From NCBI GenBank assembly GCA_965153455.1, contig OZ234493.1, positions 5,890,001 to 5,954,000 of the forward strand: a DNA stretch of 64,000 nt. The letters run 5' to 3'. Shown piece by piece: positions 46,995-60,522 of the stretch; position 1 is the first letter of the stretch; every line of letters begins with the position of its first letter. The translations under genes were made by a program, and so were the position numbers. Origin of the DNA: Sphagnum compactum. Taxonomy: Eukaryota; Bryophyta; Sphagnopsida; Sphagnales. The notes below the pieces were generated by a model. The model had not been told where the DNA came from and did no database searches. It saw only the letters and a list, made by a program, of their open reading frames with translations.

Positions 46995-49900
46995 AATATT
47001 TAAAAAAATTTAAAACCATTCCCTAAGGTGAATTCACAATAAAACAACCATTTCACATCATAACCAATGCTTAATATTTCACATTTTATATGGTGATTTA
47101 AATTGTTGTTGAAATGTTTGGAATAGTTTATATAATAACATTCAAATTATACCATGGAACATGTGAATAAATTTTAAATAAATCTAATAAATGAAAGACA
47201 CCCAAAAGCACTTTTAAAACACTCGTCATCATTCCTTTTACTACAAAAAAGGACATGTTAATGGCCTTGAAAATAATTTTTAATGACATATTTTGGGCAA
47301 AATTTGAATGTAAACCTTAAAATAATAGGATTTTAAAAAAAATTAAACTTTTGATGATTTTTTAAATATTTAAAGAATATTCCAAATTAAGCAATTGTTT
47401 TTAAGCAACCAAGTGGGTGGGTGCTGGTCATTTTATTGTGAACACACCCCCCATTGTGCACATATTAAAAAAACCTAATTTTTTTTCTTATTGGGCATTG
47501 TATTGTATTATACTATAATTGTGTCAAACTTAGTGCTGCGTTTAATTTGTTACGCCTATTTAGTGTTTGTTGGTGTCAAGGCTTAAGGAATGTTGGTTGA
47601 AAATGCTAGCATTGAGTTAAAAACGCCTTTTATGGGCTGTTAATTAACATTACCATTTTAATTGCAAATACATGGTTTTTGTAAATTTGGTGTTTAGTTA
47701 CCATCTTCCTACCATTTCCTTAACATTCTTGTTACACTAATTGCCACATAAACATACACATCATATTTGCTGTTAACTAACTTTTCTGCCTGAATCTTAC
47801 AAAATTTGGATAATATTTAACATTGTGTTAGGATGATTTGCCATCAAATGTGAATCCACCTTTATAGTATGGTGATTCCACTCCCAACCTTTTTTCAACT
47901 TTTCCACTGATTTTTGTTATATCATATTTTATAAGTTATAGATTAATTTTATTTTCATTGTTTTTACCAACTACCAACAAGTCACTTTAATTTTCAATAA
48001 CTGCAAAAATAATCATTAATCAAAGTTACCATCTAATTTTCAATCCCATCTAATTAGTTCATATGATGAATTGTTCAACCCCAAAATTACATGACAAGGA
48101 AATGCAAATTTTACAAGGTTTATAATTTATTAAAAATTTATTAAACTATCAAATAAAATAATAATTACATTAGACAAGATCATCCCACCATAATAAAACC
48201 TTAAACACTAAAGTTACTAGGTCTTTAAATTGATAAATTATTTTGAGTGAGTTATTTTAATTTTTTAATTAAGTCATCACTATGTTGGTTTTAATACAAG
48301 TTAGGGTAACTAATTGTGTTTTAGGTTCGAACTAATTCAAATGTGAACAAGGTTGGAGTTATTTCATGTTTGGGATATAATCCCAAGTTGTGTGTCTCAA
48401 GTTACTTTTGGTGATTTAAGATTTCAAAATACACATTATTACTTGCTTTGTAATTTTGTTGTGTTATGCCAATTTTATTTGCACATGGTCTTGTGTGTTG
48501 TTGTCTGCTGTATTTTGGGCTTAAATTTCTACTTGTTTATAAATTTGTATCATATTTTAAATTGTTAAAAACATGAGTCTAGTTGGGTTTTGTTATATAT
48601 AAATGAAGTTTGTTTAAGCATTATTTTTGTTTCGTGTTTAACATGGGATTTTGTTGCAACAAATGCCATGGAAATGTTGTTTTGTTTCATTGTGTTTTTG
48701 GTTTTACTCGACATGATTATTACGTTTTTTAGAGAATTAAACCCCAATTGGGCATGGGTACCTAAAATGTGAAAATGTTGTGTGATGGGAGGTGTGAAAA
48801 AAACAAAACCACAACACATTACCGGGAAGGTCCTACCAACCAAAAAAGCCCCTCCCTTCGTTTTAACTATATATTTTTGTCATTCTTTCCCTTTCTCTCT
48901 TATGTTATATTGGTGAGGAAGCACTTAAGCCGAACAACTTGGCAATGGCAATGATGCCACTATTGTCATTGCATTGTTGGAGCTCAAATTCAAGTTAGAC
49001 TACAATGGAACTAGTAGCAAGGCACAAGTGGGGGGCCTCTCCTCCTTGTTTTTATGTGGTTGACAAGAACATCAAGAAAACAAAGGGGGGGGGGCACCAT
49101 TGCCTTTATTGGGAGCATATTAATAGTTCAATGGTAGTTGGGAAGTTATCCTTTTCATTGTATTCGTCTTTGTTGTTGCAAGCAAAAATAACAACTACTA
49201 GCAACATATTGATTGGATGCAATTAAGAAAAGGAATGAAGGAATGATGGGGGGTGGTAATGGGAGGAATCAAATTCCATAGACATCGTTTTATGTGTTGC
49301 AATTTGTTGAACCTCTTTTGAATATAGGAGGTTTGGCATGTTTGGAAGGTCCATGAGGCTTGAAAAAGTTTTAGAACAAAGAGGTTCAAGGAGTCCAATT
49401 TAAACCCCCATTTTTTTTTTGTTTAAAAAAAATTCAAAACTTGAAGTTATGAAGAAACCAAGTTTGAACCTAATCCAAAAATTTTCAATTTTTTTCATTT
49501 TAACAACATTTTTCATACACATGGAAATTTTCATCCACGATATGGATGTGATTTAATGTTCATCGCAAATGCTTTCATCCTACTTAGTAGCCAAGTAAAG
49601 ACTAATGACTATAATTTTTAAAAATATATTGAAATAAATTTAAATAACTGAGACCCTAAAACTAGTCATGGACAAAAAGGCATGAAATTAAGTGATTTCA
49701 AAATGTAATGTGAATTTTTTATTTTAAATCATTTAAATTTCTAAATTAATTTTTAAAATTTTAAACACAATTTATCATGGCAAATTACTCATTTGTTTAA
49801 TAAGAATGTCAAAGAACTTAGAATAAAAACTCATTTGATTTGATTTTAAGTTTTGGTTTTAATTAAAGACGTTTGCAAACGTACACCTACTGCGTCAAAT

Positions 49901-50640
49901 GGAGTCAATTTTGCAAAGGACTATCAAAAGGACTCATATAATAAAATAATTTTCATTGAAAAAAATATAGATGATAAGAAAAAATTAACCACCTTCAAAA
50001 AACACTCATAGTTTTTAAAATGTGGATTCTAAAAATTTAAAAATTCAATGAATGTTTCAAAATTGTTTCAGAATTTCAAAGCTTCAAAAGTCTTTTACCA
50101 CACATAAATGGGTTATAATGTACATGATGTATGAAGAAAAGTTATAGCTTAGAGTATAATAAAACAAAAGAATGTGAAATTTTAATTTTTGGTGATGATT
50201 TAAAATTTTGATCATTTTTCAAAATTAAACATTGAATCTATAAAGAATTTGCACATTTTAAAAAAATACTATTTTTTCAATAATGATTTTAAAACATGTG
50301 ATGCATTGGGGAACATTTGAATATTTTTTAGAACAAATTACCAAAAAAATCATTCAAAAAATCATTTGCATGTAAAAGTTTTTTGGGGGAAAAAAAATGT
50401 GCAATCATTTTCCAAAATAATCCCTTTTGTTCCTAGTTACAGGTTTTGACCCTTTTGGGTATTTTTCATTCATTAAAATTGATTTCAAACTTTTAAAGTA
50501 TACATACCAATACATTGAAAATAATATTATGTGAAAGCAATTCCATTCAAAGTTCTTTATTTTTTTTTTAAATGTTAAATACGCAAACCCAAACACTGGT
50601 TCTAACTATTTGTGTATGTGCTAATGTGACTTCACTCCAT
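46995..50640. other. AT-rich spacer, no gene seen
   Basis: Opposite-strand frames at 48,565-48,843 overlap each other and have no family signature. The frame at 49005-49226 spans a G8 run and is likewise unrecognised. There is no array with a clear period. Confidence 0.5.
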
Positions 50641-50644
50641 TAGA

Positions 50645-50955
50645 TCTGGCCATTATGTATAACTTAAGTTTAACCATTATGTTTAGCCAATGTTTAGCCA
50701 TTATATTAAACCACTAAGTTTAACCATTATGTTTAGTTTAATTTAACCATTAGTTGTCACCAATGTTTAGCCAATGTTTAGCCACTTGATTTAACCATTA
50801 TGTTCAACCTAATTCTAACCACCAGTTGTCACCTAGGTTTAACCAATGTTTAACCATTTTGTTTAATCATATGTGTAGACACTTGATTTAACCATTATGT
50901 TTAACTGAAGGTTAGCCATTGGTTGTCACCTAAGTTTAACCACTATGTTTAATGA
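50645..50955. repeat. TTTAACCATT/TTTAGCCA short-word array
   Basis: GTTTAACCATTATGTTTAGC and CCAATGTTTAGCCA words repeat with a longer period marked by TTGTCACC (50754, 50826, 50923). Similar words fill 42.0-42.6 kb inside the CACTA element. Non-coding. Confidence 0.6.
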
Positions 50956-51630
50956 TGTGAAATAAAAATTTAACAAAAGGTGATCACCTTTGATGTTGAA
51001 GTCCGTTGATAAGGACTTGGTTTATCATTATGAAGGTTTGAAGTTCAATTTCTTATACTTACAACCTATGTGCATGCTTAAAAGGTTATAGGTAGGTTAG
51101 ACCAAAGTAGTTTGGTGAAGTTAAATTAGATTAGGTTAGGTAAACTAGGCTAAGTGAAGTTAGGTAGGCTAAGTTAGCACCTACCTATTTAAATGTTCTT
51201 TTTAACCTACCTAAATTTATTTATTACGTAGTTACTTCCCTACTTATTAATTTTTAAAATAGTAATTAAAAATGATTTTAATTTAGGTGCAAAATTGTGT
51301 CTAGTCAGATGGTCCATTATTTACTTGTCAAATAAATAGTCATTCTGTCAGTCACATTATTAGTCAAAATGACAAGGTCCAAATGGACTACCTAGTCACG
51401 TTAGCAAGTTTGAATCGACTTGTCCAAATTGACATGGTGGTTTCTTTTACATTTGTCATTTTGGGTATTTTTTTATTAAAAAACCTAGTAAAAAAACCAT
51501 TAATTATGATAATGAATGGATTTACTAAGTAGGGGGTATGATTTAAACCATTAACTCCGCCATCATCATTTGACAGGTTTCATCATATTTAAAATTAGGT
51601 ACACCTTAAAATGTTTCCATCACACCATTA

Positions 51631-52921
51631 TTGCGGGGCATATTTGAGATGTTTAGAGTCATCAAGGGGCTGAAGGTGGTTGGCACCTTTGAATTAAATC
51701 AATTTGTGCAAGAATTTGGTAATTGGTGCAATATGCAACAAATGCACAATTCACAATTATTCCCACCTTCATGGCATGAAAAAGATTATTTTAACATCTT
51801 GAAATGCCACAAAAGGGTGATTACTATGGATTCAAATGCACCCATGAAACACAAATTAAGGAGTGGTGATTAAATTATTCACCAAATTATGTTTCCATAA
51901 CCAAGGGTACTATGGCTCCAAGTGTTGTTATGGCTTCAAATGCAACTATGACAATTTCAAGAATAATTCGATAAGTGGGAATGCTAGAATTGGCACTTCC
52001 ACTAATGGGAAAATTCCTTTGCTCGTATTCAACCCTAGTGTGGAGTTATTTTGTAATTGTGAAAAAACTATCAATTAAAGAGTTCTAACACATAAACTTA
52101 GTATTTTTCAATAATTCCAATGTAAACCCAATGAAAGTTTATGGGAAGCATATGCACAAATGTTGAAATTGGTCACTATGACACAAGGGGTCACATAAGT
52201 TCATGCTATCCATTTTCGTATGGGATTTCAAATGAGGAATTTAAACCATAAATGCGAAATATTATGTTACTTTAGCTTGTACAACCAATGTTGGCAATTG
52301 TGTTTTAGTTGTCAAAATGCATCAAGTTGAACTTGTTCAAAAAATGTGTTATAATTATTAGGTTTAATAAATACAACTCAAAGAACTCATCATCACAAAC
52401 ACCACCATCAATTCAATAGTAACATGGCCAACCAAATAAGGCCATGTCATAAAAATCCAAGGGTAAACAAAAAGGATCACAAACGATTTCTACCCCATTG
52501 CATCAGTTTTACGACAATAAGAGTCAAACGTGATTTTATTGGATTTGTGTGGGTGACCATCTTAAAAAATAATGTTCACAAAAACGTGAGGGGCAAGGTC
52601 AAACTTCAACAACACAATTACATTCTTCCCATTATCATAAAAATAACATGATATTGATCATTGCTTCCAATTGTGTTTTAAGTTATGGACAATTCATTCA
52701 TAATCCAACAACAACTGAAGGTAAGATGTTGGGAAAATCACTTGAAGGAAAAATGTTTTAAGCAAGGGCACAATTACCAAATAAAATCAAGGACATGCCA
52801 ATACAAAGTTAGATTTGCACACTTGGAGGTGTTAGTGGCAACCATGGCCTCCCAAATGAAACCCACATTGAGTTTGAACAACCCAAGGGGCCAAGATAAA
52901 CCCTTTTTTTTAAAATTATGA
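51631..52921 (+). other. Possible decayed coding region, unidentified
   Basis: Four same-strand open pieces (51631-51873, 51863-52078, 52424-52651, 52685-52921) follow each other with few stops between. Texture is more protein-like than the surroundings: NQFVQEFGNWCN, ESLWEAYAQMLKLVTMTQG, and CFKQGHNYQIKSR. A retrotransposon gag relic is one idea, because of the SLWEAY stretch, but the zinc-knuckle CCHC pattern is not seen. I cannot name it. Confidence 0.3.
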
Positions 52922-52924
52922 TTT

Positions 52925-55425
52925 GAGTTTGGAATAATTTTGTGGAGCATGAGTTTTTGAATCTTTGACCCCAAATAAGATTATGCTTAAAGTTCCATGG
53001 TATTAAGAGTATAATAGACTGTTTCTACATAGTTTCCTTTTTATAGCTACTATTTTGTTTCCTTCTTAAAACATAATCTATGGTCAAACTATAGTTAAAT
53101 ATCAGAAAACCAAAATACAACAATTATAGAGTAAAATAAATATTTTCTTATCAAATTCACATTAATATTTTACACAAATTTGGACATATTAACAATCTAT
53201 AATTTTAAAAGTGGAAATCAACACTAAAAACATGAAAAATATGTGGTTTCCAATACCAACAGAACTCTAAACTCATATTGTGTCTTTCTCCAACATCTCT
53301 CTAAGTCTAACTATGTGTGTAAAAAAATCAACCTCTTTCAAAATTCCATCAAATTTTAGAACTACATCATAAGTTCTCTTCTTTCCAAAAGTAATTCAAA
53401 ATCAAATGTTCAATAGTTTTAGTCCTATCCAACTAATCAAATGTTTTGTTGTATCCCTACCATTCACTAACTAGTCATTGCCTTGTTGAATTTGTTCCAT
53501 TCATTGGGTAACAAATAATCATATTTATACAAAACTTGAGTAATAGTTTAACCCAATGACATTGCCTTATTAGTTTGTTGAATCTGAACCATTTGTACAA
53601 TTATGCAAATCATCTTTGGATATTAATATACAATTGCACCATTTTTATTTAGATTTTTTGAATGTAAATTAACAATTAATAGGATCATATAAAATTTCAA
53701 ATGTTTAACAAAGAAAAAAGATGTTCAAAATTTCAACCATGGAATTTTCCAAATTATTATTTCAAAATTTTATTGATTTTAAATAAAAATTAAAAATTAA
53801 ATCATGTTGTTATTAAAAAAAACCATTTTCATAAGCCTTTTAATGTTTATGGTTTATTATAGGGTTTAGGGTTCATGTGTTGAATTTTTCTTTGTTATTG
53901 TCAAACTTTGTACTTTTGGATTTTACTTGTGTTCTCATTGATGGTGAATACATAAAAGGCTAGTGCTATGTTCATATTCCACATTGTTTGTTGGTTCAAT
54001 TCTTTTTGTTGTTGCTTTCTTTTCTAAATGGTCTATCTTATAGATTGATTTCATTATCTATGGTTTGGAAATTAAACATGTTCAAACCTTATCACTAAAT
54101 CATTTCACAATTTCTCATTAAGTTGATTCAAATCCCAAGTTTGGATAACTTTTTTATTTTTTTCTTATGTACAACAAAGGATGATTTGAAACAATGTTTC
54201 CCATTAAATGTATTGTTGTTGGGCAAAAATATGTATACTTTTGATAAAAAGATTTGTCAACTTGCTTATAATAGGTTAATTGTAAAAACCAAGTACTACT
54301 AATAGGACGAACCCATCCTTGGGTGGTACCACTAAAAATCACCTCAAGGAATGGTTAAGGAACAAAAAACGGCCAAACCAGTTTCCTAGGCCCTATACTA
54401 AAAATGTTTTTACAACTATAATTTTTTTTTCATGTTTATCAATTAAATGCATTAATATATGGCTTGAAGTTTATTTTGGAATAAAACATTTGAAAATTGT
54501 TAAAGATGTGTATTCTTAATTAAAATGGTTCCTTTAGAAATTGATAATGTTAACTTTGGAAATTCATAATTAAATTATACTTACTTGATTAATTTCCTAA
54601 TAAAAAATAAAAAAATGATTTTCAAATTACCTTAAGAAAAACATTCTCAAGAAAATTCTCAAATCACGGATATTGTTGACAACCTTTAAATTCTTGACCA
54701 CTTTCACAAGGAAAATTGGGAACAATTGAATGTTGTTCACCCTTGAACTATTAAGTGATTGGGATTGGAAAGTGAACATTATTTAAATAAAATCAATATG
54801 GTTGATATTCATCCATATCTAAATAGCCCCAAGGTTTCATACATTGAATAGGTAATTAGTTTTACATTGTGTTGTCCAACCCATGGAAATTGGGTTGGTT
54901 GTCATGAAATATTTAACAATTTGACCTGATATCAAATTGAACTTTGCAAGGTGGCCACAAATTGTAGCCATTCAATTATTGATTTGGCATTCACCAATAT
55001 AACATTCTTCAAGAGAAAAATAATAAACAAATAATGATAGAAATATTTGTGTTACTTGTTGGATTAAGTGTAAAGTAAAGACCATAAGATTTTCATTTCC
55101 AAAATTAGACCTGCTAGCCAAGTATCATAGGAAGAAAAAGAAAAAAAAAGGGTGGGTGTTTCAAAAAATGTAATGCCAAACTTTATAAACATTGCATTTT
55201 TTGAAACACAAATGTGGTCATTATGTTTTTCAAACTGCCTTCCCTTTGTAGATTAGAAATCATGTTCTATAAGGCTATTTCTAAATACCCTATCTACCAC
55301 TTTTTTCATAGGTCTTTACATGACCAACACCAACCCATGCACCATTCGTTGGAAACATGTTATGGTTTAGTTGTGGTGCATTTGTAAGTTACCAAGGTTC
55401 CATCTTGCAAGTTTTTCTACTTCCT
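52925..55425. other. AT-rich spacer, no gene seen
   Basis: No frame over 70 codons with a motif. No repeat border or RNA gene recognised. Confidence 0.5.
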
Positions 55426-55429
55426 TTTT

Positions 55430-55630
55430 TTACCCACCAAGGTGATTACTTAGTGGATTGGCATCATAGATAAGTAGGCACGGCATGCAATGGGTTACTA
55501 TGTAGGTAGGTAAATAGGGAAGGCACTTGTTGGCTAATATATAAATAGATGCATGTGGATGGGTACAGTTACTACATGGTTAACCACCGTGGTTAGATAT
55601 GAAACAAGAATAAAATGAAAGAAATTCTTC
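55430..55630 (-). repeat. Copy of the TACCTACC dispersed repeat
   Basis: Reverse complement reads ATTCTTGTTTCATATCTAAC, GTGCCTTCCCTATTTACC, TACCTACATAGTAACC, in the order seen at 28.40-28.58 kb. Non-coding and diverged. Confidence 0.6.
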
Positions 55631-55634
55631 ATGT

Positions 55635-58600
55635 CCACACACACCATTCATCATATATGGTGAATTGGTTCACTTTGGCCTTACTTTTTTTCTTTTTTTG
55701 TCATCTGGATGTTGTAACAAGGTAGGTTTGTGATTTAAAAGGGAACTTGGAAGCAAAAAAAGGATAAATGAATTGCCTTAATGGATAGGGATGAGCTATA
55801 GGGATTTGCATTAGGGTGTTGATTTAAATTGCATTTGGAGATGAATGAACTATGTGCGTAAATTTATTCTTTGAAATTCCGTTGTGTTGGAAATACAAAG
55901 TTCCTTATATTAGCTTTGTCATAGGTTGTTGGTGAAGATGATGTAAAATTCAAAAGATCTGTGAATGTTCTTCTATCGACATTATATCATGAATGATTGA
56001 ACTTGATATTGAGAAGTGGGTTTTGGGATGAAATGAAGTGACTAATGTGGTTGACATTCTAAGTTTGGGATTTGCAGCTAATTTTTCATTTGGGGTTTGG
56101 GCAAAATTTGTTAATATTGAATTCTTCAAGTTTGGGATGAAGCTGGGATTCTTTGCTTATAGAAACTTCTGGGATTTAGATGGGTGTGGGAAGAAACAAT
56201 GCCATTAGAAGGCTAGGGGATGCTCAATGACTTCGAAAGGTTCTAATTCACCTAAACCTTAATGAGATTGTGAGTAGGTGGATTCATGCCAAGGCATTGT
56301 CTATTAGCACTAGTGCATGTAAAAAAACAAAGAGGTTATGTATACTTCTCCTTTTTGGCTGTAATACTACCCAAATAATCCAAAGCTTACCTTAGGTTAC
56401 TATACAATTTAAAGTTTAGGCTTTAGGGTAGGTGGGTTTATTGTCGTGACAAATAGTCTTAGAGAACAAAAGAAGAATAAAGTCAATTTATGTTCAATTT
56501 TGGTAAAAAAAAAAGAAAAAAAAAGATCCGGGCTCAAGTGATTGAATGATTTTTGGGCATGTTTTTGACTTTTGGATTTATTTTTTAAGTTTTATTATAA
56601 TGGGGCATGTTGATGCGGCTAAGTTTACTAGTTTTCATCACAAAGAGAACCTATAATCATAGCATATGGAATCTAATTTTTAATATTCATTTTCTTATTA
56701 TTACTAAATTAATTTTACTATTTCTCCACTCTCCATTTACTTATTATTAAACTATGTTTTACTATATTTTCAACATCATGAAATATAGAGTTATTCGCTA
56801 ATTTTTTTTTCATAAACGACTCAATATTTATAGTCATCAAAAAATTGAAACAACACTCCTCATGTTATGTATTCAATATTTGTTTTGAGATGTATAATAT
56901 TCTATCATGATCTAATCTGATAGAATGTGCAGCTAAGGCTTTTAATGTGACATTATATGCGTGGAACTGACAAGTAATATCCTTTTTCACCTACACACTT
57001 GCTTATATTATTTACCTATCTCAACATCAAGGATGTTGACACTACACATTTGTAGTACAGGGGTAGCTTGGGCACATGTTTGTTGAATAATTAAGTAATT
57101 TTTAATAATCTATTTGGAAAAAAAAAAGGTCCTGAATGTTTGAAAATCATTCTCATTTTCCTTCAAGAAAAAATGTTTCTAAAGAAAATTAAATTAAAAA
57201 AATTTCAGAATTTCTAAAACAATACAATTTCTGCTGAAGCAGTCAAGGTAACTAGGGTACAAATATTAAAATTAATACAAATATTGTGGGTCATATTAGT
57301 GCAACTACATTACGAAATTGACCAAAAAAAAAACCCAACATGGTTTATAAAGAAAAGATTATCTACAAAGAAGATTTAGCCAAGTTTATAGCCGAAAAGA
57401 TTTGGCTATAGAACTTAAATGAAAATAGAAAAATTTAGGAATCATTTTATATTTTGGCTACACGCTGGAACCTATTGTAGAAAGTTGGTCAATTTAATTA
57501 AACTAAAAATTTCCAAATCTGGTGTATTAGGGCCATTAATATGGACAACTTTTTTTCACAAAAATCCTTTGAATGTGTTGAAATCATATACTTTAGGTTA
57601 AAAAAAAGTGAAAATTTAGCCAAAAAAAAAAAACATTTACTGTGTTCTTTTCTTTGTTTTCTTTCTTTCTTTTGATATTACTCAACCCGTCTATGATGAT
57701 ATTGTAGTACCTTGGCCACTTTGACATATGTTTGTTGAATAATTAATTAATTAATCAATTCCGAGGATTCAGTTTTGACAAATGATATATTCCTAAATAT
57801 TGCATCAGATTCTTTTATTTTTCGTTAGAAAAAATATGTATTTTGAAAATTTCAACATTTCTGAAAATGATATAATTAGTGTGGAACTGGCTCATGTACT
57901 TATGGTATTTTCTGATTTGAGGTGCTTTACTTTGCACTCTAATGGGATTTGAACAATTAGAGCAGATCCCACCCACTTGTAGTATGTAGACTTTTGCTAG
58001 TGTCTACCACCATTGTTTTTTTGTGGAAAAAAAATTATGGTTTTTGTTGGAAATTTCTTTGAGGGTCTTTTTTTATAGTGTAAATTAGACTAATTTAGAG
58101 AAAATCTTGGATTTTTTTTCAAATTTTTAATATTACAAATTGAAAAAAAGAATTACATCCAAAATAGTGTGCCAGTTAGTTCCACAGCCCCACTATCCCA
58201 ATTTACACCAGCTGGAGTTAAATTCTTAAAAATAAGATTGTCAAAATGGACCAGTCTTCCAACTATCCACTTATCCGCCCAACCCCCCTCCCCCACGGTA
58301 TGGCTTCCATGCACATATTTACATCAAGTTTCCAACAAGTTGATGTGTGGGTTTTGATTAAGAATTAATGAATTCTAATTGGTGATTACTGGAAGCACTG
58401 AATGTGGCTTTTACAATAATGAAACTGGTACACTAAATGTGAAGCCCTAAAAGTCGAGAGAGTCAACAACATTGCCACTTGACTTAATCGCCATTTACGC
58501 TATTGATGTTATACATGTCTCATATAGAGATGGCTTCCCTCAAGTCCGGGCTGTGATGAGTCTTGTGAGTCTGAGTTTGCACGTGGCTCGTTCTAGCATC

Positions 58601-59530
58601 AGTTTACGTACGTTTAAATGGTCCTTTTTAGATTTTCATCTTCATTTAGCCGTCATCTTATTCCTTATTGGTGCATATATGAAACGTTCCCAATGAACCG
58701 CAAAAAATTATAATACTAATGTGTTGGATGAAGAATAATCCATTTCAAACTGCAAAGACAAATGACACAAACATTCTATGTTGAGAGTTGAGATCAATGT
58801 TGTTCAATTCTAGCTTTTCAAGAGAACCTCCAATTATAGTTCCAACTTTTTCCTTTTAAATTTGAACTTTCTTAGAAATATGAAACATCCATGGTGGATT
58901 GTTATGAGACATCCATGAATTTAAATTAAAAGATGGGTTTGAGTGTGGTGCCACAATCATTCAAGATATTGCAAGCATTTGAAATCAAAGAAGCTGAGAG
59001 ATAGATCATTGGACTAGATGACACAAACCCTAAACCCAGTGGCAATGACCATTGGTTAGTTACTACTAGTTACTATTACCCTTGTTCGCAATATTGTGTA
59101 TGAGGGTGTTTATCAAGGACACAATAATATTGCAAACTTATATTGTGTATGAGTGTGTTTGATATTGTATCCTTGATAAACACCCTCTTGGTCCATGCAA
59201 AATTTGCTATTCATCTATGCACAAATTTGACTATACATTTTATTGCTGCCAAAAAAAAAAGTTAATTATGAAAACATCTGATGATGCAAAATTCTCAATA
59301 TCTACAAAACCTTGCTATTAATTTCAGTGTTAAAAAATTCCTATAAAATAAATAAATAAATAATACAGTAACATGCTGCAGATACCATTTGGGACAATTA
59401 TATGGCAAGGAAAGGGATAGCTAGAAAACACCAAATCTAGATCAACTGGATGGTTTTGTTTCTTCCCCAAGCTGCCCATGACCTTGTTAGCCATAATAGT
59501 TCCAAAGGGAAACATACAATAAGCACGGAG
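55635..59530. other. Spacer, no gene seen
   Basis: Open frames of 60-75 codons at 57,419, 58,169 and 58,472 (plus) show no signature. A sequence TTTTGCTAGTG at 57,992-58,002 looks like a lone CACTA-type end, but no partner was found. Near 59,095-59,205, ATTGTGTATGAG is duplicated and GTTTATCAAGGA is matched by its reverse complement. Confidence 0.5.
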
Positions 59531-59610
59531 GAAATGTGAGTAAGGTTGGGTCAGTAGTCAAAAAGACCAAGGAAATGTAAGTAAGGTTGGGTCAGTAGTC
59601 AAAAAGACCA
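59530..59610. repeat. Two-copy direct repeat, about 42 bp
   Basis: AAGGTTGGGTCAGTAGTCAA followed by AAAGACCA occurs twice in tandem. Near-identical, so recent. Confidence 0.8.
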
Positions 59611-60382
59611 AAAAAGTGGTCATGGATTGACAGAGAATTGAATGAATGAATGAAGAGTTTGAATGACTGTTTTTTTTACTTTCATTATAAGTGAACTGCA
59701 ACTAACTTACTTTGGTGGCCAAATCTCTTTGTCGCACTCATGACCGAAAATTTGTCAGAGTGTTGGTGTGAAGCTTGAGTGAGTTAAAGCACAAAACCTT
59801 GCTACGGTTTATGCGGTTCTACAACCAACTAAGCTTTAATAGACCAACAAAAAAAACCCTGGAGAAACTTTCATCATGTTGTTTTTAAGTATAAATCATA
59901 TGAAAGTTTGATAGCAGAAAAATTGGTCACATTTCATTTTGAATATGGAAAATTTTCAAAGTTTTTTTTTTTCCTTGGGGGAGTAAAAAGAAAAGAGTTA
60001 GCCTACAATATGGAAAATTTTCAAAAAAAAAATTTTGGGAAAAGAAAAGAGTTATAATACAACATAGAATGTAAATTATTAGCATTAGTGACAACAAATC
60101 TTACATCCGTTATTTAAAAAAAAAAAAAACTATGTCAAAACCCTAATTGGATAATTACATCTTCAATTCTAGTCTCTCACCTTTTATGGTTCAATTCTTC
60201 ATGTTTATGGGCCGGGAGGAGGAAACAACAATTAACACTCTATGTTGGATGTGATGATAAATATCCATAGAGGCCAATATAGGGGGGTGTGGGTAGAGCT
60301 ACTTTAAAATGATTTATCGAATGCATTAGCGATTTTCGAGTGTATTGGGAGGGCGCATTAAATCCGTAAAATTCCTCCTAAG

Positions 60383-60522
60383 GATCTTGGTGTGATGGGT
60401 CATTACGCACCATAAGGTGCTCACGTGGGCGCCTTATTTTAATAACGCCCTTGATCTTGGTGTGATGGGTCATTACGCACCGTAAGGTGCTCAGGTGGGT
60501 GCCTTATTTTAGTAACGCCCTT
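60383..60522. repeat. Two tandem 70-bp units
   Basis: GATCTTGGTGTGATGGGTCA starts at 60383 and 60453. Units differ at a few positions and each ends in TAACGCCCTT. More G+C-rich than the flanks. A 143-codon minus frame (60439-60870) reads into the array and is not supported as a gene. Confidence 0.85.

Noticed and set aside
57992-58002. TTTTGCTAGTG, resembling a CACTA right end
   Set aside because: No inverted partner with a matching 3-bp duplication was found within several kb upstream.
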